DNA of 64,000 bases from contig NZ_KE387027.1 in NCBI RefSeq assembly GCF_000430045.1, forward strand, positions 863,783 to 927,782. The letters run 5' to 3'. Below are positions 1 through 9,526 of this stretch, piece by piece (positions within the stretch are counted from its first letter, which is position 1; each line of letters opens with the position of its first letter). The notes under the pieces are model-generated. The model was not told the origin of the DNA, ran no database searches, and saw nothing but the letters and a program-made list of their open reading frames with translations. Position numbers and translations under genes: made by a program. This DNA is from Calidithermus chliarophilus DSM 9957. GTDB taxonomy: Bacteria; Deinococcota; Deinococci; Deinococcales; Thermaceae.

Positions 1-839
1 GGCTCAACCGGCCCATCCCCGAGCAGTACCTCATCTTCGTGGGCCAGCTCCTGCAGGGTGACCTGGGCCGCAGCACCTTCAGCCTGCTCGAGGTGCGCTC
101 CCTGCTTATCGCCAAGTGGCCCGCCACCTTCGAGCTGGCGGTCGCGGCCATGCTGGTGGCCATCCTCATCGGGGTGCCGCTGGGCATCCTGGCGGCGGTG
201 CGTAAGAACAGCATCTGGGACAACCTGGCGACCAGCTTCGCCCTCATCGGGGTGTCGCTGCCGGTGTTCTGGCTGGGCCTGATGCTGGTCTACCTCTTTG
301 CCGTCAACCTCCAGTGGTTGCCCTCGGGCGGGCGGCTGTCGGTCGAGGCCGACGCCTTCTTCCGCCCAGTCACCGGCTTCTACGTGCTCGATTCCCTCCT
401 CCAGCGCAGCGGGGTGGCCGACGTGCTCTCGCACCTGGTCCTTCCGGCCGTCACGCTGGGCACCATCCCGCTGGCCATCCTCACCCGCATCACCCGCAGC
501 GCCATGCTCGAGGTGCTCTCGCAGGACTACGTGCGCACCGCGCGGGCCAAGGGCCAGACCGAGCGGGTGGTGATCTGGCGGCACGCCCTCAAGAACGCGC
601 TGCTGCCGGTGGTGACCATCATCGGCCTGCAGTTCGGCACCCTGCTGGGCGGGGCCATCCTCACCGAGACCATCTTCAGTTGGCCGGGCATCGGGAGCTG
701 GATCTACGAGGGCATCATCAACCGCGACTACCCGGTGGTGCAGGGCGGGGTGGTCTTCGTGGCCTTGGTCTTCGTGCTCATCAACCTGCTCGTTGACCTC
801 TCCTACGCCCTGCTGGACCCGCGCATCCAATACCGATAA
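1..839 (+). CDS. DppB-type peptide/nickel ABC transporter permease (5' truncated)
   Basis: This is an inner-membrane permease subunit of a peptide/nickel-type ABC importer. The window edge cuts it: the frame is already open at base 3, reading LNRPIPEQYLIFVGQLLQGD, which is the conserved region just after the first membrane helix of DppB proteins, so roughly 60-80 residues are missing. Several hydrophobic segments follow, and the BPD_transp_1 EAA loop is visible around DYVRTARAKGQ...HALKNALLPVV. The end RDYPVVQGGVVFVALVFVLINLLVDLSYALLDPRIQY is the family C-terminus (shown here only in part: LLVDLSYALLDPRIQY). A dppC-like gene follows after 9 bases. The substrate-binding and ATPase genes are not in view, so the substrate is unknown. 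Confidence 0.9.
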   Translation, partial: LNRPIPEQYLIFVGQLLQGDLGRSTFSLLEVRSLLIAKWPATFELAVAAMLVAILIGVPLGILAAVRKNSIWDNLATSFALIGVSLPVFWLGLMLVYLFAVNLQWLPSGGRLSVEADAFFRPVTGFYVLDSLLQRSGVADVLSHLVLPAVTLGTIPLAILTRITRSAMLEVLSQDYVRTARAKGQTERVVIWRHALKNALLPVVTIIGLQFGTLLGGAILTETIFSWPGIGSWIYEGIINRDYPVVQGGVVFVALVFVLINLLVDLSYALLDPRIQYR

Positions 840-848
840 GGAGTTCGT

Positions 849-1730
849 ATGGCCGCGACCGCAACCGCAACCTCCCGCGTGGAAACCCCCACGCGCATGG
901 CGCTCAAGCGCTTCATGAAGTCCACGTCGGGCAAGATCGGGCTGGTGATGGCCACCTTTTTGGTGCTCGTCGCCCTGCTGGCCCCGGTCTTCCGCCCCTA
1001 CAACCCCGCCACCGACCGCGACTTCCTCAACATCAAGAAGCCCCCCTCGGCCGAGCGTCTCTTCGGCACCGACAACCTGGGCCGCGACGTGTTCACCCGC
1101 GTCATCCACGGCAGCCGCATCTCCTTGCAGGTGGGGCTGGTCGCGGTGGGCCTGAGCCTGACCATCGGGACCCTGCTGGGCCTGATGGCGGGCTACTTCC
1201 GGGGGGGCCTCGAGGTCTTCATCGGCTGGATCACCGACATCCTGCTGGCCTTTCCCAGCACGCTGCTGGCCATCGCCATCGTGGCGGTGCTGGGCTCCAA
1301 CCTCACCAACGCCATGATCGCGGTGAGCGTCACCCAGATCCCCATCTACATCCGGCTGGCCCGCAGCGTGGCGCTGAGCGTGCGCGAGCTCGAGTTCATC
1401 CAGGCGGCCACCGCCCTGGGGGCCCCCAACCGCCGCATCCTGCTGCGCCACCTGCTGCCCAACGCCCTGCCGCCGGTGATCGTGCAGGCCACGCTCTCCA
1501 TCGGCACGGCCACGCTCGAGACCGCCGCGCTGGGCTTTTTGGGCCTGGGCGCTCAGCCCCCCGCGCCCGAGTGGGGCGCCATGCTCTCCGACGCCTTCCG
1601 GCAGGGGCACTGGCTCGACGCGCCGTGGATGATGGTGTTCCCCGGGTTCTTCATCCTGCTCACCGTGCTGGCTTTCAACCTGCTGGGCGACGGGCTGCGC
1701 GACGCGCTCGACCCGCGGGCGAATAAATAG
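849..1730 (+). CDS. DppC-type peptide/nickel ABC transporter permease
   Basis: Second permease of the importer, 293 aa, normal for DppC. It has a cytoplasmic N-terminus with a helix at about residues 28-50 (KIGLVMATFLVLVALLAPVF), the periplasmic stretch PSAERLFGTDNLGRDVFTR typical of DppC/OppC, and the EAA coupling loop AATALGAPNRRILLRHLLPN around residues 185-205. It ends in the family signature NLLGDGLRDALDPR. The start ATG at 849 is preceded by AAGGAG. It is co-transcribed with the upstream permease, and the pair form the heterodimeric channel. No ATPase follows, so the ATPase is either upstream or encoded elsewhere. Confidence 0.93.
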   Translation: MAATATATSRVETPTRMALKRFMKSTSGKIGLVMATFLVLVALLAPVFRPYNPATDRDFLNIKKPPSAERLFGTDNLGRDVFTRVIHGSRISLQVGLVAVGLSLTIGTLLGLMAGYFRGGLEVFIGWITDILLAFPSTLLAIAIVAVLGSNLTNAMIAVSVTQIPIYIRLARSVALSVRELEFIQAATALGAPNRRILLRHLLPNALPPVIVQATLSIGTATLETAALGFLGLGAQPPAPEWGAMLSDAFRQGHWLDAPWMMVFPGFFILLTVLAFNLLGDGLRDALDPRANK

Positions 1731-1771
1731 GCCGGAAAGCCCACCGGGGCGCTTTTCTCATCTTCCTGGCT

Positions 1772-1777
1772 TAGGAT
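1772..1777 (+). promoter_or_regulatory. -10 hexamer abutting the lipoprotein start
   Basis: TAGGAT ends 6 bases before ATG 1784. This would place transcription start at or within a few bases of the start codon (leaderless type). No convincing -35 was found 16-18 bases upstream. Confidence 0.45.
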
Positions 1778-1783
1778 GTGCCT

Positions 1784-2830
1784 ATGAAGCGACTGCTGGC
1801 ATTGCCGCTGCTGCTCTTGGGGCTCTCGGCCTGCGTTTTCGAGCCCCAGCGCCCCTATTACAACGTCACCGACGTGCAGATGCTCTTCCCCGACTCCAGC
1901 GAGCGCTGGCTGTATTTCTACGGCGACAGCATGCTGGTGGTCGGCGAACAGCGCAGCCTGAGCCTCGAGCCCAAGCCCGAGGGCCAGAACAACATCTGGG
2001 AGGTCAAGGAGGCGCTTTGGGTCAACAAAGAGCCCGTGCTGCGTGAGGTGTCCCCGCGCTGGAACCGCACGGTGGCCCGCACCGTGTCCACCATCCCCTC
2101 GGGCAATCTGGTGGTGCAGGCCGACCAGGAGATCAAGTCGGCGTGGTACTACGACGGTTCCCGCTGGTACCAGCTCAGCGCTTCGGTGGGCGTGAACCGG
2201 CAGATCGTCGCCCAGCCCGAAGCCCGCACCCCCGACCTCGACGGGCTCACGAGCGCCGAGGAGCAGGTGGTGCTGCGGGAGGTCCTGGCCCGCCGCGGCA
2301 ACCGCCCGGTGGTGCTCTACGAGATCACCCCGCCGCTGCCGCGGTTGCGGCTCGAGCCGGGCCCCTTCCTCTACCGCCAGGCCGGATTGGTGGTGCAGTA
2401 TGGAGTACCCCAGGAGATCGTCGTGAACCCCGAACCCGCTCGAGTCGAGGTGCTGGGCCAGGGCTCGCAGAGCAACTACAGCGACACCTCGCCGCTCGCC
2501 TACCTCGCCACCACCCCCATCAGCTACTCGCGCTTCCGCAACCTCCTGCCCGACGCCCCCAACTTCGCCTTCAACGACGCCAGCCTGGCCGCGCTGTTCA
2601 TCGGGCAGAAGCCCACGGGCGGCTACTCGGTGCGCTTCGTCTCGGCGCGCCAGCAGGGCTCGACCTGGGAGATCACGGTCAGCCTGACCAGCCCCGCCCC
2701 CGGCTCCATCGTGACCCAGGTCATCACCAGCCCCTACCTGCTGCTCCAGATCCCCGGCAAGCCCAGCAAGGTGGTCTTCCGGGACACCTCCGGGCGGGTG
2801 ATCGCGGAGGGGACCGCGCTGGTGCAGTAG
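1784..2830 (+). CDS. putative exported lipoprotein, unknown function
   Basis: Predicted lipoprotein of 348 aa. The N-terminus MKRLLALPLLLLGLSAC is a signal peptide with lipobox LSAC, so Cys17 would be lipidated. ATG 1784 was chosen over the in-frame GTG at 1778 because it directly precedes the signal peptide and sits 6 bases after a -10-like hexamer. The rest is hydrophilic with many beta-prone stretches, and no domain was recognised. It is a single gene downstream of the permease pair and converges on folC with a shared terminator between them. It is probably envelope-anchored; no function is assigned. Confidence 0.75.
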   Translation: MKRLLALPLLLLGLSACVFEPQRPYYNVTDVQMLFPDSSERWLYFYGDSMLVVGEQRSLSLEPKPEGQNNIWEVKEALWVNKEPVLREVSPRWNRTVARTVSTIPSGNLVVQADQEIKSAWYYDGSRWYQLSASVGVNRQIVAQPEARTPDLDGLTSAEEQVVLREVLARRGNRPVVLYEITPPLPRLRLEPGPFLYRQAGLVVQYGVPQEIVVNPEPARVEVLGQGSQSNYSDTSPLAYLATTPISYSRFRNLLPDAPNFAFNDASLAALFIGQKPTGGYSVRFVSARQQGSTWEITVSLTSPAPGSIVTQVITSPYLLLQIPGKPSKVVFRDTSGRVIAEGTALVQ

Positions 2831-2851
2831 GGTCGGACGTCGAGCGCCATA

Positions 2852-2875
2852 GGGCGAGCCACCGGCTCGCCCTTT
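2852..2875. terminator. bidirectional terminator between convergent genes
   Basis: Stem GGGCGAGCC - ACC - GGCTCGCCC followed by TTT on the plus strand. It sits in the 46-bp gap between the convergent lipoprotein gene and folC. Confidence 0.75.
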
Positions 2876-2876
2876 C

Positions 2877-4058
2877 CTATGCCTGGTACAGCGCGTACCC
2901 TAACCGCCGGAGCACCTCCCCGACCAGGTACAGCGAGCCGGTCACCAGGACGGGTTCGCTGCCCTTGGCCGCTCTGCGGGCGTCCTCGAGCGCCTCCAGC
3001 GGGTCGTCGAAGAACGGCGCGCCGTGCGCCGCGCCCAGCGTCGCCGCGTCCAGGGCCCCCTCGCCGGCGCGGGCGTAGCGCACCGACAGGGCTTTGGGCA
3101 GCAGGATTTCCAGCACCTGGCGGTAGTCCTTGCGGGGGAAGCCGCCGTAGACGAGGTGGTAGGCGCCCAGCTCCTGGGCCAGGGCTCGAGCGGCCGGGGG
3201 GTTGTGCGCCCCGTCGAGGGTGAGCTCGAGGCCCCGCCACTCCACCCGCTGCAAGCGCCCAGGGTGCTGCGCCCGGGCGATCCCCTGGGCGATGGCTTCC
3301 TCCGGCAGGCCCAGCAGGCGGGCGGTGGCGACGGCCAGCCGCGCGTTGGCGCGCTGGAAGGCCCCGGGCAGCGCGGGCGGGCAGGGGAGGTCGAACAGGG
3401 CGTCACCGTCGCCGAGGACGTGGAGGGGGGGCGCCCACCCCTGCGCGACCTCCCGGACGACCTCCAGCGGACCGCCTTCGGCCGCCGTCACCAGCGGCAC
3501 CCCCGGGCGGGCCGCCCCGGCCTTGTCGCGGGCGACGGCCTCGAGCGAACCGCCCAGCGCCTCGAGGTGGTCCTCGCCCACGTTGGTCAGCACCACGGCC
3601 TCGACGCGGGGCAGCACCCGCGTGGCGTCGAGCCGCCCGCCCACCCCCGCCTCCACCACCGCCGTTTCGACCCCTGCCTCGGCGAAGTGCCCGAAGGCGA
3701 GCGCGGTGCTGTAGTCGAAGAAGGCCACCCGCTCGGGGAAGCTCTGCCGCCGGGCCCACTCCACGAACTCCACGACCGCCTCACGGGGGATCAGGCCGCG
3801 GTAGGTGCGGATGCGCTCGCGGAAGTCCACCAGGTGGGGGCTGGTCGTGGCCCCGTAGCGCCTCCCGGCCGCCTGGAGGATGGCCTCGAGGAACGCCACC
3901 ACGCTCCCCTTGCCGTTGGTCCCTACCACGTGCACGGCAGAAAACCGCCCCTCAGGGTTCCCCAACCGCTCGAGCACCGCCCGCACGCGCTCGAGCCCGC
4001 GCGGCCCCCCAGCCCGGGTCTGGCGGAAGAGCCAGGCTACGGCTTCGTCGTAAGTCAC
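2877..4058 (-). CDS. folC: bifunctional folylpolyglutamate synthase / dihydrofolate synthase
   Basis: Mur-ligase-family enzyme that adds glutamate to dihydropteroate or (tetrahydro)folate with ATP in the cytoplasm. It is 393 aa, slightly short of the usual 420-430. The P-loop VVGTNGKGSVVAF lies at about residues 43-55, followed by TSPHLVDFRERIR (folate-side loop), GVGGRLDATRV, LTNVGEDHLEALG and the C-terminal DGAHNPPAARAL. The start is GTG 4058; the nearby ATG is out of frame. The gene stands alone between a convergent lipoprotein gene and repeat-filled DNA. It holds eight CTCGAG hexamers in 1.18 kb. Confidence 0.95.
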   Translation of the reverse strand: MTYDEAVAWLFRQTRAGGPRGLERVRAVLERLGNPEGRFSAVHVVGTNGKGSVVAFLEAILQAAGRRYGATTSPHLVDFRERIRTYRGLIPREAVVEFVEWARRQSFPERVAFFDYSTALAFGHFAEAGVETAVVEAGVGGRLDATRVLPRVEAVVLTNVGEDHLEALGGSLEAVARDKAGAARPGVPLVTAAEGGPLEVVREVAQGWAPPLHVLGDGDALFDLPCPPALPGAFQRANARLAVATARLLGLPEEAIAQGIARAQHPGRLQRVEWRGLELTLDGAHNPPAARALAQELGAYHLVYGGFPRKDYRQVLEILLPKALSVRYARAGEGALDAATLGAAHGAPFFDDPLEALEDARRAAKGSEPVLVTGSLYLVGEVLRRLGYALYQA

Positions 4059-4118
4059 GGGCTCATTGTAGGGGTAGGGGAGAGGGGGAACGGGGGGTGG
4101 GGAACGCGCGGCTATTGG

Positions 4119-4262
4119 CTCGTGGTAGGCGGCGGCAAGCCTTCAGCCGTCAGCCCTCAGCCGTCAGCCGGTCCCACCCTCCCCCTGCCCCTCCCTCCGG
4201 CCGGAGGGAGGGGATTTTTTTGCGTCTTGCGTCTTGCGTTTGGCGTTTGGCTATCGACCATC
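4119..4262 (+). repeat. composite heptad repeat, forward copy (modules A-C-E-G)
   Basis: Heptads of CAGCCGT/CAGCCCT are followed by a C-type palindrome (CCCTCCGGCCGGAGGG-like) with a TTTTTTT run. Then come GCGTCTT/GCGTTTG heptads and a short CTATCGACCATCGAC tail. Module D is absent. The copy fills the gap between folC and the next minus-strand gene. Confidence 0.8.
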
Positions 4263-4265
4263 GAC

Positions 4266-4730
4266 TTACACCAACGTGCTCAGCTTCACCCACGTCGCCG
4301 CCAGCAACCACACCCCGGCCCAGGTATACACGTAGCGCCGTTTCCAGCCCAGCAGCACCAGCACGCCCGTGAGCAGGTCGTTGATGGCGATGAACCAGAC
4401 CATGGGCTCCAGCGGCAGCGGCAGCAGGCGCAGGAAGCTGCGCTCCATGAGCTTGAGGAAGGCGGCGGGGTCGAGCAGGGCGGTGAGGCTGTTGACCAGG
4501 AAGATGCTGGCGAAGCCCAGGCGGAAGACCCAGTGCAGGGGGTGCGAGGTCGCCATCCACAGGCCGGTGGGGTTGTCCGGGGTGGGCTTAGGGTCGGGCT
4601 CGGTGAGGCGGAGGGCCGATTCGATCTCCTGCAGGGGCCAACCTTTGGCGATCAGGCGGGAGCGTATTTCCTCGGGCGAAACCGCCCGGGTGCGCTGGAA
4701 CTGGACGTAGGCGATGAGGCGTGCCGACAT
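4266..4730 (-). CDS. small membrane protein, DoxX-like, unknown function
   Basis: Predicted 154-aa membrane protein. The first ~70 residues are soluble and polar (EEIRSRLIAKGWPLQEIESAL resembles a short helical domain; its first part EEIRSRLIAKGWPLQEIE is cited). About three to four hydrophobic helices follow (HWVFRLGFASIFLVNSLTAL, EPMVWFIAINDLLTGVLVLL, YTWAGVWLLAATW). The layout recalls DoxX-type proteins, but no signature residue decides it. ATG 4730 is preferred over upstream in-frame starts because it opens a clean N-terminus and CACAAT lies 7 bases before it. Single gene; function unknown. Confidence 0.65.
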   Translation of the reverse strand: MSARLIAYVQFQRTRAVSPEEIRSRLIAKGWPLQEIESALRLTEPDPKPTPDNPTGLWMATSHPLHWVFRLGFASIFLVNSLTALLDPAAFLKLMERSFLRLLPLPLEPMVWFIAINDLLTGVLVLLGWKRRYVYTWAGVWLLAATWVKLSTLV

Positions 4731-4803
4731 GAAGCTGATTGTGTCACAGGCTGAAAACGAGCTGTAGTGAGCGATCATTAATCGTGCTTTCCATATTGCT
4801 CAG

Positions 4804-4836
4804 AAAAGTAAAGTCCGGGGCTCCAACCCCGGACTC
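4804..4836 (-). terminator. terminator of the 5'-nucleotidase gene
   Basis: On the minus strand, AGTCCGGGG - 6-nt loop - CCCCGGACT is followed by TTACTTTT, just beyond the stop codon at 4854. Confidence 0.8.
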
Positions 4837-4853
4837 TGGATCGGCTCTGGGTT

Positions 4854-6512
4854 TTAGGCCAGCGCGAAGCGGTCGGGCTGGTAGGGGGCGGGCTCGAGGC
4901 CGGCCTTAGGCTCGTTGACGATGGTGATGCGCCCGTCCTCCTTGACGTCGACGGTGCCCAGGCTGCGCACGTACTCGAGGAAGGCCTCGGCGTCGCTGAA
5001 GCCGGTGTCGTAGCGGGCGCCCTTGGCGTTCTTGAGGCTCTCGAAGCCGTCGCCGCCGGCGGCGATGAAGTTGTTGACCACCGCGCGGTAGGTGGCGGCG
5101 GGGTCGATGGGCACGTACTGGCCGCCCTTGAGCACCTCGACCTTGGTCACTCGGCTGCCCGCGGGCTTGGCGAGGTCGAAGGTGTAGCGCAGCCCGCCCA
5201 CGCCCGAGACGAAGCGCCCGGCGCCCTGCTCCCACTGGGAGACGCCGTTCTCGAGCGCGGCGACCACCTCGGCCCCGGTGAGGTCCATGACCACCAGGGT
5301 GTTGCCGAAGGGCAGCACCTCGTAGATTTTGCCCACGGTGATGGGGCCGGCGGGGATGGTCGCCCGCACGCCGCCGCCGTTCTGCAGCGCGATCTGGGTG
5401 TTAGCCCCCTTGGTCTTCCACAGCATGCCGTCGGCGATGAGGCTGGAGAGGGCGCTCTCGCGCTTGCGCACCACGGTGCGGTCGCCGTTGAGGTTGTTGC
5501 GGGTCTGGGCCACCACCTGCGTGTTGAGCGCGGCGATGGGCATGGAGTACACGCGCACGGCCTCGGCGGCGTAGGCGTCCTCGCGGAACTTCTGGTCGGT
5601 GACCAGGATGGCCTCGCCCTTGTGCCCCACCAGCAGGCCCTTGTCGTCGAACTCGAGGTTGAGCTTGCCCACCACCTTGCCCCACTCCCACGCCTGCACC
5701 ACCAGCACGTCGCGGCCCTCGGGGTTCTTGACGAGGGTGGGGTAGGGCCCGGCGGGCTGGAGCTCCTTGGCCTCGAAGGTGCCCAGCAGGGTGTGGCTGT
5801 GCCCGCCCACGATGACCTGCGCGCCCACGATCTTCTTGCCGAGCTCGAGGTCGGCGAGGTAGCCCAGGTGGGAGAGGATGACGATCTTGTTCACGCCGCG
5901 CGCCAGCAGCTCGTTGATCGACTTCTGCGCCGCCGCCACGGGGTCGGTGAAGGAGACGGTGGGCCCGGGGTTGGCGATGATGGCGGTGTCGGGGGTGGTG
6001 AGGCCCACGATGCCGACGTTCTGGCCCCCTACGCGCACGACGGTGTAGGGCTGCACCTTGGAGAGCTTGGGCTCCTTGCTCACGTCCACGTTGGCGCCCA
6101 GCACGGGGAAGCGCGCCCCGTCGAGGAAGGCCGCCAGGGCGTCGGGGCCGAGGTCGAACTCGTGGTTGCCCAGCGCCATCACCCGCACGCCCTCGCGGTG
6201 CATGAAGTAGCGGTCGGCCAGGCCGCGGTACTGGGTGAAGTAGAGGGTGCCCTGGAACACGTCGCCCGCGTGCAGGAACAGCGGGTTGGGCTCGCTCGAG
6301 CGCAACTGGTCGTACAGGCGGATGCGCCGCGCCACGCCGCCCACCTTGGCCTTCTGCCCGTTGAGGGTTAGCTCGACGGGCTCGATGCGGGCGTGGGTGT
6401 CGTTGGTGTGGATGATGGTCATGCGGAAGACCCCGCCGCCCTGGGCTCGCCCCAGGCCCGCGGCGGCAATGCCCGTAGCCAATCCGGCCTTGAGTACGTC
6501 TCTGCGTTTCAT
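4854..6512 (-). CDS. exported 5'-nucleotidase / 2',3'-cyclic phosphodiesterase (UshA family)
   Basis: Exported metallophosphoesterase of 552 aa that hydrolyses nucleotides outside the cytoplasm. The N-terminus MKRRDVLKAGLATGIAAAG has a twin-arginine-type motif and a hydrophobic core ending near GRAQ. The metallophosphatase domain shows IIHTNDTHARIEP, HAGDVFQGTLY and ALGNHEFDLGPDA, then VILSHLGYLAD and VGGHSHTLLG. The C-terminal 5_nucleotid_C domain begins with QVVAQTRNNLNGDR and has QNGGGVRATIPAGPITVG and EVLPFGNTLVVMDL. ATG 6512 is chosen because GGAGGAAAAAG precedes it and the signal starts there. It is monocistronic with its own terminator. The exact substrate range cannot be read from sequence. 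Confidence 0.92.
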   Translation of the reverse strand: MKRRDVLKAGLATGIAAAGLGRAQGGGVFRMTIIHTNDTHARIEPVELTLNGQKAKVGGVARRIRLYDQLRSSEPNPLFLHAGDVFQGTLYFTQYRGLADRYFMHREGVRVMALGNHEFDLGPDALAAFLDGARFPVLGANVDVSKEPKLSKVQPYTVVRVGGQNVGIVGLTTPDTAIIANPGPTVSFTDPVAAAQKSINELLARGVNKIVILSHLGYLADLELGKKIVGAQVIVGGHSHTLLGTFEAKELQPAGPYPTLVKNPEGRDVLVVQAWEWGKVVGKLNLEFDDKGLLVGHKGEAILVTDQKFREDAYAAEAVRVYSMPIAALNTQVVAQTRNNLNGDRTVVRKRESALSSLIADGMLWKTKGANTQIALQNGGGVRATIPAGPITVGKIYEVLPFGNTLVVMDLTGAEVVAALENGVSQWEQGAGRFVSGVGGLRYTFDLAKPAGSRVTKVEVLKGGQYVPIDPAATYRAVVNNFIAAGGDGFESLKNAKGARYDTGFSDAEAFLEYVRSLGTVDVKEDGRITIVNEPKAGLEPAPYQPDRFALA

Positions 6513-6604
6513 GCTTTTTCCTCCTTGCCCAATCATAAAGGGCCAGGCGTCAAGTGTGGATCAGGGCGGCAGCCGGGCGGCGGCGAGGATTGTAGACCAC
6601 TGCG

Positions 6605-6632
6605 CTGACGGAGGGGCACAACTGCCTAAACT
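6605..6632 (+). promoter_or_regulatory. promoter of the sugar dehydrogenase gene, leaderless type
   Basis: CTGACG, a 16-base spacer and TAAACT; the -10 ends 6 bases before ATG 6639, and no Shine-Dalgarno sequence is visible. Confidence 0.5.
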
Positions 6633-6638
6633 GGGTAC

Positions 6639-7751
<1,113 letters not shown>

Positions 7752-7965
7752 GAGAGCGGTCAGCGGTCAGCTATCGGCCGTCAGCCAAAGGCTCGTGGTT
7801 CACCCCTCCCCAGCCCTCCCCGCCCGCGGGGAGGGGGTATCCCCCCAGCCCCCCTTGCTAAGGGGGGTGACAAGGCGTTTTGCGTCTTGCGTTTGGCTAT
7901 CGGCTATGGGCTATCGACCATCGACCATCGACGTCCCTCACCCGGCGTACGACGTAGGACGCACG
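7752..7965 (+). repeat. composite heptad repeat, full forward copy (A-B-C-D-E-G-F)
   Basis: The module order is clear: GTCAGCGGTCAGC heptads, GGCTCGTGG, the CCCTCCCCGCCCGCGGGGAGGG palindrome, CCCCCCTTGCTAAGGGGGG, GCGTTTTGCGTCTTGCG heptads, CTATCGG/CTATCGA/CCATCGA heptads, then GTACGACGTAGGAC. It lies entirely between the sugar dehydrogenase gene and glnA. Confidence 0.88.
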
Positions 7966-7972
7966 GCCCCGC

Positions 7973-7978
7973 TATGCT
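7973..7978 (+). promoter_or_regulatory. -10 hexamer of glnA
   Basis: TATGCT ends 10 bases before ATG 7989 with no Shine-Dalgarno between, so the message is probably leaderless or nearly so. The repeat copy upstream occupies the -35 region. Confidence 0.45.
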
Positions 7979-7988
7979 GTAGCCTGTC

Positions 7989-9323
7989 ATGACGAAAGCG
8001 GACATCCTGCAAATTCTGCGTGAACAGGAGGTGCGGTTCCTGCGGCTGCAGTTCACCGACATCCTGGGCATCAACAAGAACGTCGAGCTCCCCGCTTCCC
8101 AGTTCGAGAAAGCCCTCGACGGGGAGGTGATGTTCGACGGCTCGACCATCGAGGGCTTCACCCGCAGCGAAGAGGCGGACATGCTCTTGAAGCCCGACTA
8201 CTCGACTTTTTTGGTGTTCCCCGAGGAGCTCGAGAGCACCCACCAGGGCCGGGTGGCCCGCCTGATCTGCGACATCGCCTACCCCGACGGGCAGCCCTTC
8301 GAGGGCGACCCCCGCCAGGTGCTCAAGGCGCAGCTCGAGCGCCTGCGTCGGATGGGCTTCGACGACCTCTACGCCGGGCCCGAGCCGGAGTTCTTCCTCT
8401 TCACCCGCACGCCCGAGGGCGACCCCAGCACCGTCACCCACGACCGGGCGGGCTACTTCGACCTCGCCCCCCTCGACAAGGGCGAGGAGGCGCGGCGGGA
8501 GATGGTCAACGTGCTCGTGCAGATGGGCTTCGAGATCGAGGCCTCGCACCACGAGGTGGCCCCGGGCCAGCACGAGATCGACTTCAAGTACTCCGGCGCC
8601 CTCCGCACGGCCGACAACATCACCACCTTCAAGTTCGTGGTCAAGAAGGTCGCGCTGAAGTACGGGCTCCACGCCACCTTCATGCCCAAGCCCATCGCCG
8701 GGATCAACGGCTCGGGGCTGCACATGCACCTGTCGCTGTTCAAGGGCGGGGAGAACGCCTTCTACGACCCCAAGGGCGAAAACAAGCTCTCCGAGGTGGC
8801 GCTCTACTTCATCCAGGGGCTCCTGGAGCACGCCGAGGGGATGGTGGCCATCACCAACCCGCTGGTCAACTCCTACAAGCGCCTCACCCCCGGCTACGAG
8901 GCCCCCACCTCCATCGCCTGGTCCGACTCCAACCGCTCGGCCATGATCCGGGTGCCGGCCCGGCGGGGGCTGGGCACGCGGGCCGAGTTCCGCGCCCCGG
9001 ACCCCTCCTGCAACCCCTACCTCGCGCTGGCGGTGATCCTGGCCGCCGGGATCGACGGCATCAAGAAGCAAGAACTTCCCCCGCCCCCCATCGAGCGCAA
9101 CATCTACCAGCTCTCGGTGCGCGACCGGCGCAAGCACAAGGTCAGTGAATTGCCCGGGACGCTGCGCGAGGCGCTCGAGGCCTTGCAGAAGGACGAGGTG
9201 ATCCGCGAAGCGCTGGGCGACCACCTCTACAAGCAGTTCCTGCGGGCCAAGCAAGTGGAGTGGAACTCCTACCGCAGCTCGGTGCACCAGTGGGAGCTCG
9301 AGCAGTACCTCGCCGAGTACTGA
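7989..9323 (+). CDS. glnA: glutamine synthetase, type I
   Basis: Makes glutamine from glutamate, ammonia and ATP; a cytoplasmic dodecamer and the main entry point for nitrogen. It is 444 aa, the length of the short GSI-alpha class. Signatures in order: FDGSTIEGF (about residue 50), GPEPEFFLF (Glu ligands), NGSGLHMHLSLFK (ATP/His loop), WSDSNRSAMIRVP and RAEFRAPDPSCNPYLALA. Near residue 370 IERNIYQLS replaces the NLYDLP adenylylation motif of GSI-beta, so control by adenylylation is unlikely. The livKHMGF uptake genes follow on the same strand, a nitrogen/amino-acid neighbourhood. Confidence 0.97.
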   Translation: MTKADILQILREQEVRFLRLQFTDILGINKNVELPASQFEKALDGEVMFDGSTIEGFTRSEEADMLLKPDYSTFLVFPEELESTHQGRVARLICDIAYPDGQPFEGDPRQVLKAQLERLRRMGFDDLYAGPEPEFFLFTRTPEGDPSTVTHDRAGYFDLAPLDKGEEARREMVNVLVQMGFEIEASHHEVAPGQHEIDFKYSGALRTADNITTFKFVVKKVALKYGLHATFMPKPIAGINGSGLHMHLSLFKGGENAFYDPKGENKLSEVALYFIQGLLEHAEGMVAITNPLVNSYKRLTPGYEAPTSIAWSDSNRSAMIRVPARRGLGTRAEFRAPDPSCNPYLALAVILAAGIDGIKKQELPPPPIERNIYQLSVRDRRKHKVSELPGTLREALEALQKDEVIREALGDHLYKQFLRAKQVEWNSYRSSVHQWELEQYLAEY

Positions 9324-9384
9324 CCCCCTCCGGGAAGCCCGCCCGCCGCGCCCACAAACGCTCCGGGCCTCCGCCGGCCGGTTC

Positions 9385-9413
9385 TTGACCGGGAGCGTGG
9401 GATGGGGTATAAG
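9385..9413 (+). promoter_or_regulatory. livK promoter P1
   Basis: TTGACC, a 17-base spacer and TATAAG, about 115 bases upstream of the livK start. Confidence 0.7.
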
Positions 9414-9436
9414 TTGTTGCTGTAGTTACAATCTCG

Positions 9437-9467
9437 TTGACAAGAACGCAATGAGCCTGTGTAGAAT
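9437..9467 (+). promoter_or_regulatory. possible second livK promoter P2
   Basis: Perfect -35 TTGACA with TAGAAT 19 bases downstream. The spacing is long, so it is weaker than P1 or used with a partner regulator. Confidence 0.4.
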
Positions 9468-9526
9468 GGCCTCGCCAGTACGGTTCAACCAAGTCGCCGC
9501 TATTGGCGTGGAATCAGGAGGATCGG

